Position numbers and translations under genes: made by a program. A DNA stretch of 64,000 nucleotides from assembly GCA_964487745.1 (NCBI GenBank), contig CAZASG010000002.1:62001-126000 (forward strand), written 5' to 3'. The notes under the pieces were generated by a model. It had not been told where the DNA came from and searched no databases. It saw only the letters and a program-made list of their open reading frames with translations. The DNA is from Desulfolinea sp964487745. Its GTDB lineage: Bacteria > Chloroflexota > Anaerolineae > Anaerolineales > Villigracilaceae. Positions 17,201 to 25,355 of the stretch are shown in pieces. Within the stretch, counting starts at the first letter, position 1. Each line of letters starts with the position of its first letter.

Positions 17201-18209
17201 ATTCTTCTATACAACCTGGAACCAAATTGACTTTGATCATGACGGTCACGAAATTCTCTCCGATGCTATATTCCGCCGTGTGCTGTTCATTGATGATTAC
17301 ATCCCTGGAGAAACAGAACCAAATGGAACGCCAAGCGTTTCGATCAATAGCCCGGCAAATGGAGCAACCTTCGACTCAGGAACGACAATTACATTCAGTG
17401 CCACAGCTTCGGATCCGGAAGATGGTGACCTGAGCAACGAGATCGCGTGGGCTTCCAGTATTGACGGCGCAATGGGCACAGGTGCAAGCCTTAGCGCAAT
17501 GCTGAGCGATGGATCACACACCATCACGGCTACCGTGACAGACAGCGGAATGATCACCGAAATCGCTGAAGTCAGCATCACAGTTGAAGAAGAAGCACCT
17601 ATAAATGAACCGCCAACCGTCTCGGTCAACAGCCCGGCAGATGGTGCGATATTCGCATCAGGCACGGAAATCACCTTCAATGGCACAGCCATTGATCTAG
17701 AAGATGGCGACCTGAGCGGCGCAATCGTGTGGGAAGACAACGGAGCCTATTTGAGTACTGGCGCAAGCTTTAGCGCAGTGCTGGGTGATGGTCCACACAC
17801 GATCACTCTCACGGTGACTGATAGCGGTATGAATACCGCGAATGCTGAGATCAACATCACAGTTGAAGATGCTGTCTCCACTGCCGCCATGCACGTTGCT
17901 ACTCTGGAGGGCACGTCCATCTCAGTTAATTCTCAGATTTGGAAGGCCAGCATCAATATTCAGGTTCTGGATGCCAACGGTGAAGCTGTTGCCAACACCC
18001 TGGTGAGCGGCTTATGGAGCAACGGCTATGTCGGTTCCACAAGCTGCACCACCGACGCAATGGGTTGGTGTACCGTTCTAACCAAGGGAATCAAGGTTCG
18101 CACAACCCAGGAGGTAACATTCACAGTTACCGACTTGGCTGCAGCGGGCTACACCTATGATGCAGCGGCGAACGTGGCTTCTGGAACAATCACAGTTGCC
18201 GCGCCGTAA
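14238..18209 (+). CDS. Giant exported Asp-box protein with C-terminal Ig-like domains
   Basis: A 1323-aa product starting at GTG with AAAGGAG upstream. A signal peptide (MKRQIYK, hydrophobic core, TTVFAD) is clear. The core (about 30-1015) matches the product of 4722-9980 along its length: Asp-box motifs SLDGGATWKT and SFDGGQTWST, an ELPYAALWVARG segment, and an ITEDGRLMRGNT segment. It has many Cys residues but no CXXCH. Two Ig/PKD-like repeats follow (about 1030-1215; NSPADGA, FDSGT/FASGT, LEDGDLSG). A C-terminal beta-sandwich (about 1216-1323, starting MHVATLEG) has the form seen at the ends of many secreted Chloroflexota proteins, from general recollection. No sortase or membrane anchor is seen. 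Likely a surface or extracellular protein of unknown ligand, under the shared promoter element. Confidence 0.87.
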   Translation: MKRQIYKTIGVVLLLFILVTTVFADDGTIFRRNVSGTPHEETEHASIKMLPVYVPAQASDGTLLTEGIDIIDADGALVETRFDVQPLIVHYNDGHVETIDVDGYGGFPGHGERDAFAGVSLDGGATWKTTNLSNSADRSSFKIKLGGRKKFPYPGDVGRSFMASDGNQVLIVWVSRFAGGGNPNYAMSDEERSLVADYLAGTGAIPDASACTDGDLIGTPCIYLEDHFSVAGSQGSSDLADEGYPLIGELPYAALWVARGVIMPPAAEGEASTFVWFKAERLSSAVRDANRPEASCVKGAGCVVTWQEDPDGIRPGSGDGPGEGWSGAIAHHQTDTWYSYIDWNDFNLVSLDGTYGSLLNDTGDLAEWIAANDSGSPSAAIPMSIPVRLTDNSMCVAADDKPYCYADFDNSGTPDFCADSTIVSIEVPDEGGEAVAHDVDMCITEDGRLMRGNTASTRARLGLNGYSSLGDYRVDPAAYPIDSAWFTVSYEENKGLGDEGEDEVVPEDLIEKVDMGKNVWYHTFDMFNPELVSQGLMLNQPAVYPEDFSNPEGFLTQEASLGYNFYTIDPDPIYEDQANLDTTLYQTEISRRPSKITQDWYDAGASGTVAFQLWKQGIIRRGGPADIMGRRFVIPDEFDATTDNPYDYNNMVCNTWAYTDGLNPRYVKGFCADPAINLSGNTILTSENCGDATSCLDVYPFNDYYDDLDMTDQTDGVSKIYTWEMVGPGYGETITDTTLTNLDDLSWENPYDMAKGHRGFLAGDMLMVMYGWTPNWNDLQNGHSIVNLYVRRSFDGGQTWSTTPGSFTHTNGITYSGDGTTTCEWMGPISEQYPECVDYGAGDFEQARNVSQLGGSQVTVLDPRYSPTTRSITEASVSSESLPTGFTAPLYPDDTRDPSRFFMVYETGETSAYDAGEATPLDLFYSRAIEWGDEYLVWQDEATADCLPAADTEDEFDLSGFCNEFDALEGSQFDESGEASVTTNPGGTFFYTTWNQIDFDHDGHEILSDAIFRRVLFIDDYIPGETEPNGTPSVSINSPANGATFDSGTTITFSATASDPEDGDLSNEIAWASSIDGAMGTGASLSAMLSDGSHTITATVTDSGMITEIAEVSITVEEEAPINEPPTVSVNSPADGAIFASGTEITFNGTAIDLEDGDLSGAIVWEDNGAYLSTGASFSAVLGDGPHTITLTVTDSGMNTANAEINITVEDAVSTAAMHVATLEGTSISVNSQIWKASINIQVLDANGEAVANTLVSGLWSNGYVGSTSCTTDAMGWCTVLTKGIKVRTTQEVTFTVTDLAAAGYTYDAAANVASGTITVAAP

Positions 18210-18226
18210 TCTCTTCAAGCTCTAAC

Positions 18227-18261
18227 AAAAGAGACCGCTTTTCAAAAAGCGGTCTCTTTTT
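18227..18261 (+). terminator. Strong intrinsic terminator
   Basis: AAAAGAGACCGCTT and AAGCGGTCTCTTTTT form a long stem with a short loop and a T-run, 18 nt after the stop of the plus-strand Asp-box gene. Confidence 0.9.
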
Positions 18262-18391
18262 ATATGTTTTGCTCTAAACCCAAAACTGTAGTATGGGCAA
18301 CCCATAGCCTATACGCACCCTTGAGGGGATATAGCGCAGGGGTTTGGATAACGACTTTTGAAATCCTATAAGTTGACTTAAACACGAGAAC

Positions 18392-18429
18392 CTAAAAAGC
18401 CAGCTCGAGTTTTCGAGCTAGCTTTTTAG
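18392..18429. terminator. Bidirectional terminator at the end of the liv cluster
   Basis: CTAAAAAGC, AGCTCGA, a short loop, then TCGAGCT and GCTTTTTAG form a near-perfect hairpin with A/T-rich outer arms, 21 nt past the livM stop. It separates region 1 from the ABC-transporter cluster. The 130 bp between the two terminators holds nothing I recognise. Confidence 0.8.
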
Positions 18430-18450
18430 TACCCAGTAAAATTACAAAAC

Positions 18451-19533
18451 TTAATCTGACTTCTTGTCAGCTTTGATTTTGTCTGATCGACTAAAAAACT
18501 CCATCAGCCGCTCACGACCTTTTTGAATTTCCAGAGATTTTAGCCGCCATGTCCCGACGATGCCGTAGGGCAGGAAAAGCACGATCAGGATGTAGATCGC
18601 GCCATTGATGAAGCTAGCGCTTTCACCAATATAACGTCGCAGGCCAAAATCGAGAATGCGGTAAACGGCTGCACCTATGAGCGCACCGCTCAACGTCCCC
18701 ACACCGCCGATCAGGATGATTAGCAGGGCAACGACCGTATATCCCAGCCCGGCCACGCTTGGACTGACGATCGGCTGATAAAGAGTATGCAACAAGCCAG
18801 CGATCGCGGCAGTGATGGAGGAGATAACGAGAGCGATCAATTTGAAATGGAAAGTGTTGTACCCCAACATTTGAGCGCGTCCTTCGTTCTCACGGATAGC
18901 AGTGCAAACCCGCCCAGTTGGGGAATTGACGAAACGCTGATAGATCATATAGATCACGACAACCGTCGCGAGTGTCACAAAATACAACGTTAAACGGTGG
19001 GTGGCGGGACTGATCCAATCGGGCACCATAACGCCCTGCAAGCCAACGTCAGAACCGGTATATTCGACCAACTCACTCGACAATACCAAAACATGGAAAA
19101 CGGCAGCCATGCCCAAGGTCACGAGCGCAAAGGTGATCCCCTGTACACGCGGCAGGATCATCCCAAAGAGAAAAGCCTGCAAAACACCCGCGACAACAAT
19201 CCATCCGAAAGTCGCTCCCAACGAAAGTCCAAAATTCTTGATCAGGATGCCTGAAAGATATGCTCCTACTGCAAAGAACATCGCGTGACCAAAAGACAGC
19301 AAACCGGTGAAGCCAAAGATCAGATCATAGCTGAGAGCATAAAGGGCGAGAATGAATATCTCAAGTGCCAAACCTTGGATGAATTTCGATTGGCCGCTCT
19401 CATCCATGAGAACTTCTGCGGGAGAGTTTCCATTCAGTAAGCCAACGATAAAGGGTAACAGGATCAAGCCTAACAAAGTCCACAAGGCGCCCTGATTCTT
19501 TTTGAAGAAGATGTTGAAATTCTGTGTTGTCAT
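18451..19533 (-). CDS. livM: Branched-chain amino acid-type ABC transporter permease LivM
   Basis: A 360-aa inner-membrane permease of the HAAT family. Eight or more hydrophobic segments are visible. The family signatures GFTGLLSFGHAMFFAVGAY (about 75-93) and IRENEGRAQMLGYN (coupling helix, about 208-221) are intact, as is GGVGTLSGALIGAAVYR. AAGGAG precedes the ATG, and the gap to livH is 3 nt, so it is the last gene of the transporter operon. The substrate cannot be read from the permease; the neighbouring CoA ligases suggest an organic acid rather than an amino acid. Confidence 0.92.
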   Translation of the reverse strand: MTTQNFNIFFKKNQGALWTLLGLILLPFIVGLLNGNSPAEVLMDESGQSKFIQGLALEIFILALYALSYDLIFGFTGLLSFGHAMFFAVGAYLSGILIKNFGLSLGATFGWIVVAGVLQAFLFGMILPRVQGITFALVTLGMAAVFHVLVLSSELVEYTGSDVGLQGVMVPDWISPATHRLTLYFVTLATVVVIYMIYQRFVNSPTGRVCTAIRENEGRAQMLGYNTFHFKLIALVISSITAAIAGLLHTLYQPIVSPSVAGLGYTVVALLIILIGGVGTLSGALIGAAVYRILDFGLRRYIGESASFINGAIYILIVLFLPYGIVGTWRLKSLEIQKGRERLMEFFSRSDKIKADKKSD

Positions 19534-19536
19534 ATG

Positions 19537-21087
19537 CTACTCCTTTTTCCCCAGCAAACCGTTCGGCAGGATGAGCAGAATGATGACCATCAATAAAATA
19601 GTCGAGGCGGGGACGATGGGCGGACTGGGTTTGAAGACAGCATCCGTAAAGGGGAGCGGGATGCCGATCTGCCCATATTTAATAATGAATTGCTGCAAAA
19701 GCCCGACTAAAAGCGATCCAAATGCTGCGCCAGGATAACTGGTCAGACCACCAATGGCGAGAGCAATCAGGGCATTGAGGAAGAAACTTTCTCCCATTGT
19801 GTTGGAAAGTCCTACAGAGGGCGCTGCCAAAATACCACCTAAAGTTGCCAAACCGACACCGAGAGCAAAGACCTGTGTGAAGACACGGCGCACGTTGATA
19901 CCGAGGGCTTCAACCATTTCGCGATCCTGCACGCCAGCACGGATAACCATGCCCAGGCGGGAACGTTGCAAAAGCACCCACACACCGATCAGGACGACCA
20001 AACCGATGATCGGGATCAATATTTCATTGTAGATTCGAATTCTTCCATCGAGAATTAGCATGGTCGAGCAATGGTGATTCCACCAATCGGCGAAGGTCGT
20101 TGCCGGGCAGTGTTCGCCACCTGCTGTGGCAAAAAGTTCAGGGCGTGGCATGGTGAACTCGGGACGACCCCAGATCGCGCGTACCATCTCGATGCCGATG
20201 GCGCTCAGTCCGAGCGTCAGCATAAGTTGATAAATCGGGCGAATATAGAGCGGGCGGATGAGGGTCGTTTCCATTACAGCGCCGAGGGTCACGCCGCTGG
20301 TCACCGCGACGATCACAGCGATGAGGAAGAGCCAGTTCTGGTTGATCGTCGTCAGCCAGGTCGTCAGGGCATCGCTAAAGACGAAGAAGACAATCCCCGC
20401 TACAACAACGATCACAAAACCAACAAAGCTGCGCCAGCTAATACGCGGTGTAAGCGTTTTCTCTCCACCAAGCATCGATAAACTGAAAGTCGCCAACAAG
20501 CTGCCCACAATCAAACCAACGAAGGCTAGCCACGGAGAGATTTCCTCGAAGGCAACAGATGGCGGGAGAATATTCAGTCCAACGCTGGTGTTATAAGCCA
20601 GCGCAACCGGGCTTTGAGCATAAACGTCAAGACTCCAGAAGGAGATGGGATAGCGCGAGAGAACGCTGACAAAGATGAGGATAGCGGCAACGAGACCAAC
20701 CCAGGGGATGTATCGCTTCGCTCGTGCATTGAACAGGTTTCGGGTTGAGAGCGCCGTCCACACATCCCCAAGCATGAATCCGCTAAAGACCAACGCAAGC
20801 GGCGTGAGCAAATCTATAAAAGTATCGGGGCGCACCAGCACAGTCCAGCCAATATAGGCGCCGATCATGAAGAGGGTGCCGTGCGCCAGATTCAGGACAT
20901 CCAATAAGCCGAAGATCAGCGAGAAGCCGGATGCGACCAAAAAGGTGAGGAAACCGACCGAGAGACCGCGCAAGAGGGTGATGATGAAATCCTGGGTCTC
21001 CATGCCGTTGGCGGCGGCGATAAAAAGAGCAGCCAGCGCAGCCAAAACGATGAGAAAGAGGTAATTTTTGCGGAAATAAGTTTTCAT
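19537..21087 (-). CDS. livH: Branched-chain amino acid-type ABC transporter permease LivH, enlarged
   Basis: A 516-aa permease, far longer than the roughly 290-310 aa of classical LivH. The N-terminal part has FLVASGFSLIFGLLDVLNLAHG (first 20 residues of this signature begin at about 42), and the C-terminal part has the coupling region MVEALGINVRRVFTQVFALG and GGLTSYPGAAFGSLLVG. Additional hydrophobic segments and a loop with two Cys (about 330-345, GGEHCPATTF) are inserted between. AAGGAG precedes the ATG. It lies between livF and livM in one operon. The enlarged form may be normal in this lineage; the insert has no known role. Confidence 0.9.
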   Translation of the reverse strand: MKTYFRKNYLFLIVLAALAALFIAAANGMETQDFIITLLRGLSVGFLTFLVASGFSLIFGLLDVLNLAHGTLFMIGAYIGWTVLVRPDTFIDLLTPLALVFSGFMLGDVWTALSTRNLFNARAKRYIPWVGLVAAILIFVSVLSRYPISFWSLDVYAQSPVALAYNTSVGLNILPPSVAFEEISPWLAFVGLIVGSLLATFSLSMLGGEKTLTPRISWRSFVGFVIVVVAGIVFFVFSDALTTWLTTINQNWLFLIAVIVAVTSGVTLGAVMETTLIRPLYIRPIYQLMLTLGLSAIGIEMVRAIWGRPEFTMPRPELFATAGGEHCPATTFADWWNHHCSTMLILDGRIRIYNEILIPIIGLVVLIGVWVLLQRSRLGMVIRAGVQDREMVEALGINVRRVFTQVFALGVGLATLGGILAAPSVGLSNTMGESFFLNALIALAIGGLTSYPGAAFGSLLVGLLQQFIIKYGQIGIPLPFTDAVFKPSPPIVPASTILLMVIILLILPNGLLGKKE

Positions 21088-21096
21088 GGCTGCTCC

Positions 21097-21801
21097 TTAT
21101 GCCGCACCGAGATAGCGGTGAATAGTCTCTTTGTCGTTGATGAGGTCTGCCATTTTGCCTTCCTTGGCGGAGTGCCCCTCTTCAATGATGGCGTAGTTCT
21201 CCGCCAATTTGCTGGCGACGAGAAAGTTCTGCTCAACAAGGATAATGGTGCTTTCTTCAGAGAGTTGGAGAATAGCTTCCATCATCTGTTCGATCAGCAC
21301 GGGAGCCAATCCTTCGCTGGGCTCGTCGATCAGCAGGAGACTGTTATCTGGCACGAGAGCACGCGCGATAGCGAGCATTTGCTGCTGCCCGCCGGAGAGA
21401 TTTGTGCCTGAAAGGTGAATGAGACGTTTGAGATCGGGGAAGAGACTGAAGATAAATTCTTCTTTGCGCTCATAGTCGCCTTTTTCGCGTTCGGCGATCT
21501 TGAGATTTTCTTCCACGCTCAAGTCACGGAAGATGGCGCGATGCTCAGGGATGTAGCCAATGCCGAGGGCGGCGATGTCGAAGGAGCGCATACCGTGAAT
21601 TTCACGCCCGTCGAAGATCACTTTGCCTTCGCGCGGCGGGGTCAGTCCCAAAATGGATTTGAGCGTGGTGGTTTTGCCTGCGCCGTTACGTCCCAGCAGC
21701 GCCGTGATGCTGCCTTTGGGCACGCGCAGGTTCACGCCCTGCAAAATATGATATTGCTCGATAAAAGTGTGAATATCTTGTACGTCTAACATATAGTCCA
21801 T
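21097..21801 (-). CDS. livF: ABC transporter ATP-binding protein LivF
   Basis: A 234-aa ATPase subunit. Walker A GRNGAGKTTTL, signature LSGGQQQMLAIARAL, Walker B LLLIDEPSEGLAP, and the switch His region ILVEQN are all present. The start at 21801 is preferred because GAGG lies 8 nt upstream and the family begins close to it; an ATG at 21819, overlapping the livG stop by 8 bp, is the alternative. It pairs with LivG to energise the LivHM permease. Confidence 0.92.
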   Translation of the reverse strand: MDYMLDVQDIHTFIEQYHILQGVNLRVPKGSITALLGRNGAGKTTTLKSILGLTPPREGKVIFDGREIHGMRSFDIAALGIGYIPEHRAIFRDLSVEENLKIAEREKGDYERKEEFIFSLFPDLKRLIHLSGTNLSGGQQQMLAIARALVPDNSLLLIDEPSEGLAPVLIEQMMEAILQLSEESTIILVEQNFLVASKLAENYAIIEEGHSAKEGKMADLINDKETIHRYLGAA

Positions 21802-21811
21802 GATGTCTGCC

Positions 21812-22582
21812 TCACACATTCAATTCGTATAAACCGCCGAGATATGCGGTTTGCACATCTTCGTTGGCAGCGATCTCGGAGGGAGTTCCCTCCGCCAATA
21901 CGCGCCCCTGGTGCATAACAGTGATCGTGTCGGAAACGCTCATCACCACATTCATATTGTGTTCGACCAACATAACGGTTTTATTGCCTTTTTGCTGGAC
22001 ATCCTGAATGAGTGCGATCAACTCCGGAACTTGCTCGGCAGCCATCCCAGCGGTAGGTTCATCGAGCAGCAAGACTTCTGAATCCGGGGCAAGGATCATG
22101 CCCAACTCGAGTTTGCGCTGGTCGCCATGCGGCAGGGTTTTGGCAAGGGTTTGAGCGCGGTCTTTCAAACCAACGGTCTCGATCACTTCCCAAGCACGTT
22201 CCTCGTATTCCTTGAAATGGGATGAGGCCCACCAGAACTTAAAATTATCTCGTCCCAGAGCCTGGGCAGCCAACCGAATATTTTCGAAGACGGTCAGACT
22301 GGGGAAGATATTTGTGATCTGGAAGGAGCGCCCGATCCCGAAGTGGATGGTGCGATGCATCGGTTGGCGGGTAATATCTTTCCCCTTGAAAATCACTTTC
22401 CCACTCGTGGGCTCGATATTGCCACTCAGCAGATTGAAGAAGGTGGTTTTCCCTGCTCCATTAGGGCCAATAATGGCGTGAAGGGAATTCTCGTGCACTT
22501 TGATGCTGACATCGTCAACAGCAACCAGTGCGCCAAATTCCCGGCGTAAGTCGTGCGTTTCGAAGATGATATTTGATTCCAT
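21812..22582 (-). CDS. livG: ABC transporter ATP-binding protein LivG
   Basis: A 256-aa ATPase subunit with Walker A GPNGAGKTTFFN, a Q-loop, an LPHGDQRKLELGMIL signature region (the usual LSYGQQR variant of LivG), Walker B VLLLDEPTAGM and the VEHNMN switch. The ATG at 22582 gives the usual distance to the FGALVAV segment; ATG 22594 and TTG 22615 are in frame upstream, but none has a clear ribosome site. The leader overlaps one end of the palindromic element at 22598-22750, which suggests that the element separates livK from the rest of the transporter genes. Confidence 0.9.
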   Translation of the reverse strand: MESNIIFETHDLRREFGALVAVDDVSIKVHENSLHAIIGPNGAGKTTFFNLLSGNIEPTSGKVIFKGKDITRQPMHRTIHFGIGRSFQITNIFPSLTVFENIRLAAQALGRDNFKFWWASSHFKEYEERAWEVIETVGLKDRAQTLAKTLPHGDQRKLELGMILAPDSEVLLLDEPTAGMAAEQVPELIALIQDVQQKGNKTVMLVEHNMNVVMSVSDTITVMHQGRVLAEGTPSEIAANEDVQTAYLGGLYELNV

Positions 22583-22597
22583 ATAGTTATCCATTAT

Positions 22598-22750
22598 TTG
22601 TAGGGGCGACTTCAAGCGTCTTTTTATTTCTTTCTTGTTGCAATGCTCTGCGTTGCAATTTGTGATAGCACCCCAACGCAGAGCGTTGGAGCAAGGGGTA
22701 AAAAAAATGTGTAAGCCTGATTCAAAGTACGGCTGAAGTCGCTTCTACAA
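22598..22750. repeat. Palindromic MITE-like intergenic element (153 bp)
   Basis: The ends are imperfect inverted repeats: TTGTAGGGGCGACTTCAAGC at the left, and the complement TTGTAGAAGCGACTTCAGCC read from the right (22 bp, about 4 differences). A nested inverted repeat (CAATGCTCTGCGTTG / CAACGCAGAGCGTTG) lies inside. There is no coding potential. It looks like a non-autonomous mobile or REP-type element between livK and livG. Confidence 0.65.
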
Positions 22751-22759
22751 CGATGCACC

Positions 22760-22795
22760 AAACTCCCTGAGGGTAAATTTACCCTCAGGGAGTTT
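22760..22795. terminator. Perfect palindrome terminator after livK
   Basis: A perfect 36-bp palindrome (AAACTCCCTGAGGGTAAA and its complement) sits 21 nt past the livK stop. It should stop most transcripts after the binding-protein gene, leaving the permease/ATPase genes at lower expression. Confidence 0.8.
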
Positions 22796-22816
22796 TATTT
22801 TACGCTAAATTAGCGT

Positions 22817-24172
22817 CTACTCGCCACTCAAGGAGCCGTAAGGGAGATCTCCACAGCGATCTTTCATGTCTTCGGGCAGCAAGCAGGGCGGTTCGGGGCG
22901 AACCGTAGTAATGTGATTGAAGAACATTGCTTCAGGGTCATCAACATTGAGCAGTTCCATAACATACATATCCTGAATCGCTACGTGATCTTCAGGGCGG
23001 ATGTAGACGGTGCCCTTGGGGCCTTCGAAGCTCATGCCTTCCCAGGCAGTCATCAGAGCTTCAGCGCTGGCATCACCACCAGTAGCTTTCAAGCCTTCGA
23101 CCAACATGATCGCAGCATTAGCGCCGTCACCGTCAAAGAGGTCAGGGTAAACGCCATAGCGGGCTTTGGTTTCATCGATTAGCCAATCATTGATGGTGTT
23201 ATCGGGAGCGGAATAATGATAAAGGATCGAGCCGGTTGCGCCAATGGAGTTACCGAAGAAGGCGGGCAAAGCAACGTTATCCACGAAGGAGGAAGCCATA
23301 TCCATATTATCAACAACGCCAAGATCTACAGCGGACTGCATGATGGCGATAAAACCGCCGCCAGCCCAGGTCGGGATCCAAGCTTCTGCGCCAGAGTCGA
23401 GGATCTGTTCCATGTAGGGAGTGAAGTCAGTGGTGTCAGCAGGCGCAAAGATGTCATCAATGGGGAAAGTACCGCCGTATAGGGTGCAGGCATCACGATA
23501 AGCTGCTGCGCCACCCCAGCCGAAGCTGTAGTCTGGAGCGATCTGAGCGAAGGTATCGTATTCTTTAGTGGCATATTCACACAACGCCATAGCATCCTGA
23601 TAGTTCTCACGGCTGGTGCGGAAAGTGTATTCGTTGAAACCAATGCCGGTAATGTCGTTGGCGGCTGCCGGAGCAACGATCAACGGGATCTGGTTCTCGG
23701 CAGCGATCTGCTGCAGGGAAGCGGTATTACCGGAGCTAACGGTACCAACCAAAACGTCAACTTCGTTCACGTCAACAAATTCGCGGGCAACAGATGTCGT
23801 TAGTTCGGGGTTAGTTTGGTCGTCGCCGAGGTAAACGATAATTTCACAGCCATCCAGCATGAAGGTGTTTTCGCCATCTTCGATGGCAAAGACATCACCA
23901 ACGCTACCGGGCGCACCAGTTGCATATTCCATGCCGAGCATGAAGCTGCGCCAAATGTGAACACCGTAGATCGCCAATGCGCCAGTGGCATCGGAGATCA
24001 AGCCGACTTTGACAGTGCAAGCTTCAGCCGCTTCTTCCATGGGCTCTTCTGCGGTTTCTTCAGCGGCGGGCTCTTCAGCCATCGGTTCTTCGGGGGCAGC
24101 TGCGGGCGTACAAGCAGCTAGCAACATGGTAAGCGCTAAAAAGCCAATAAAGAGAGTTCGCATTTTTTTCAT
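22817..24172 (-). CDS. livK: Branched-chain amino acid-type ABC transporter substrate-binding lipoprotein LivK
   Basis: A 451-aa exported lipoprotein. The signal peptide ends in a lipobox (MLLAAC, Cys at about 21), then a Glu/Pro/Ala-rich linker runs to about residue 50. The periplasmic-binding fold follows, with VKVGLISDATGALAIYG, DVLVGTVSSGNTASLQQIA and a later AEAWIPTWAGGGF segment, as in HAAT-family receptors. AAGGAGGAGG precedes the ATG. It heads the transporter genes. About 90 nt upstream (24261-24274) lies a second AAAGGAGGTG sequence with no gene behind it. The ligand is unknown; context points to a carboxylic acid. Confidence 0.93.
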   Translation of the reverse strand: MKKMRTLFIGFLALTMLLAACTPAAAPEEPMAEEPAAEETAEEPMEEAAEACTVKVGLISDATGALAIYGVHIWRSFMLGMEYATGAPGSVGDVFAIEDGENTFMLDGCEIIVYLGDDQTNPELTTSVAREFVDVNEVDVLVGTVSSGNTASLQQIAAENQIPLIVAPAAANDITGIGFNEYTFRTSRENYQDAMALCEYATKEYDTFAQIAPDYSFGWGGAAAYRDACTLYGGTFPIDDIFAPADTTDFTPYMEQILDSGAEAWIPTWAGGGFIAIMQSAVDLGVVDNMDMASSFVDNVALPAFFGNSIGATGSILYHYSAPDNTINDWLIDETKARYGVYPDLFDGDGANAAIMLVEGLKATGGDASAEALMTAWEGMSFEGPKGTVYIRPEDHVAIQDMYVMELLNVDDPEAMFFNHITTVRPEPPCLLPEDMKDRCGDLPYGSLSGE

Positions 24173-24290
24173 TTCTTCCTCCTCCTTAAGGAGATCTAAG
24201 AGAATAAGTTGGTAAGTGGTTCAAAAGGTGTTTTCTAAAGATTGACATAGGTGGACGGCTGCACCACCTCCTTTCAATGGAAGATTGTTT

Positions 24291-25346
24291 TTATGCAATA
24301 TGTGTATGAAAAGCTTGGTTGAATTCTTCCGGCTTTTCGATAAAAGGCAGATGTCCGGCATCTGCGATCACAACTTCTTCATAGCTGCCACCAGCAACTA
24401 CATATTTTTCCAATACGGCACGGGTCTGGCCGATCATCGGCTGGGGAGGGAAAACTTCTTCACCGGGCCATCCAGGGATCAAGCCAGCCCTGCCAAGAAA
24501 ACCGGGATCAGATGCAGCGCTCTCGGAAACGACCATGTCGTCTGCCCCACGTATCCATAGAACCTTATGCTTGGATTCTGCTGCAATGATCTTTTCGATA
24601 TCCACAGCATATTTCGGTGAGGTCGCATTCGTTGCGCCCCATTTGCCGGGGGCCATGAAAGGCCAATTCTCGGTTTGGACGGCATCGCCCGGCACATCCT
24701 GCTCGCCGATATGGGTGCTGTTCAACGAAGCAACCAGTTCATCTTCACGCACTGGGATGAAAGGCGGTTTCACCAGCAAGGTACGGATCGCCGCACGGGG
24801 AGAGAATTGGCTTTCCATACTCATGTCGTTATCTTTGATGCGCTGGATCAATTCGGGGTTTGAAAGCCCGCCGCCGGAACCGGCGAAATCATCGTAGCAG
24901 GGCGTGCCGTCCACATCTTTGGTACCACTAAATCCATAGGGAGAACCGGTATCAACCAATGTAACGCTCAGGAAGCGATCGGGGTAATCGGCCATCATCC
25001 ACCAAACAACCATACCGCCTAACGAGTTGCCAACGATATGTGCCTTTTCAATGCCAAGATAATCGAGCAAGGCAACTGCATCATCAGCCAGATCGCCCAT
25101 ACCGTTGGTGGCATCGATCTTCTTTTCAAGTTCGGCATCCCCAAAACCACGCTGATCGGGCGCGATACCGCGATAACCGGCAGGCAAAGCGACCATCGTC
25201 TCTTCCCACCAGGTAGCGGAGGAAACATTGCCATGAAGGAAAAGCACTGGCACACCGTCATCTGCACCACTGAAGAGAACGCGGGTGGTGATGCGCCCAG
25301 TTGTGATCGTTTTGGCAGTAATACCGTCCATGGTTGGGATACTCAT
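24291..25346 (-). CDS. Alpha/beta hydrolase (351 aa)
   Basis: A single-domain alpha/beta hydrolase with oxyanion segment LFLHGNVSSATWW, nucleophile elbow GNSLGG (about 110-115), acidic residue in RGADDMVVS and catalytic His in DAGHLPFIEKP near the C-terminus. The cap region (about 150-270) is longer than in the other two hydrolases of the cluster. No signal peptide. AGGAGG precedes the ATG, 9 nt after the acyl-CoA ligase gene, so the two are co-translated. It might hydrolyse an ester, lactone or ring-cleavage product feeding the ligase. The precise substrate cannot be told. Confidence 0.88.
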   Translation of the reverse strand: MSIPTMDGITAKTITTGRITTRVLFSGADDGVPVLFLHGNVSSATWWEETMVALPAGYRGIAPDQRGFGDAELEKKIDATNGMGDLADDAVALLDYLGIEKAHIVGNSLGGMVVWWMMADYPDRFLSVTLVDTGSPYGFSGTKDVDGTPCYDDFAGSGGGLSNPELIQRIKDNDMSMESQFSPRAAIRTLLVKPPFIPVREDELVASLNSTHIGEQDVPGDAVQTENWPFMAPGKWGATNATSPKYAVDIEKIIAAESKHKVLWIRGADDMVVSESAASDPGFLGRAGLIPGWPGEEVFPPQPMIGQTRAVLEKYVVAGGSYEEVVIADAGHLPFIEKPEEFNQAFHTHIA

Positions 25347-25355
25347 CGGAACCTC

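Noticed and set aside
22598..22750. Insertion sequence
   Set aside because: No transposase frame is present; only a short palindromic element can be supported.
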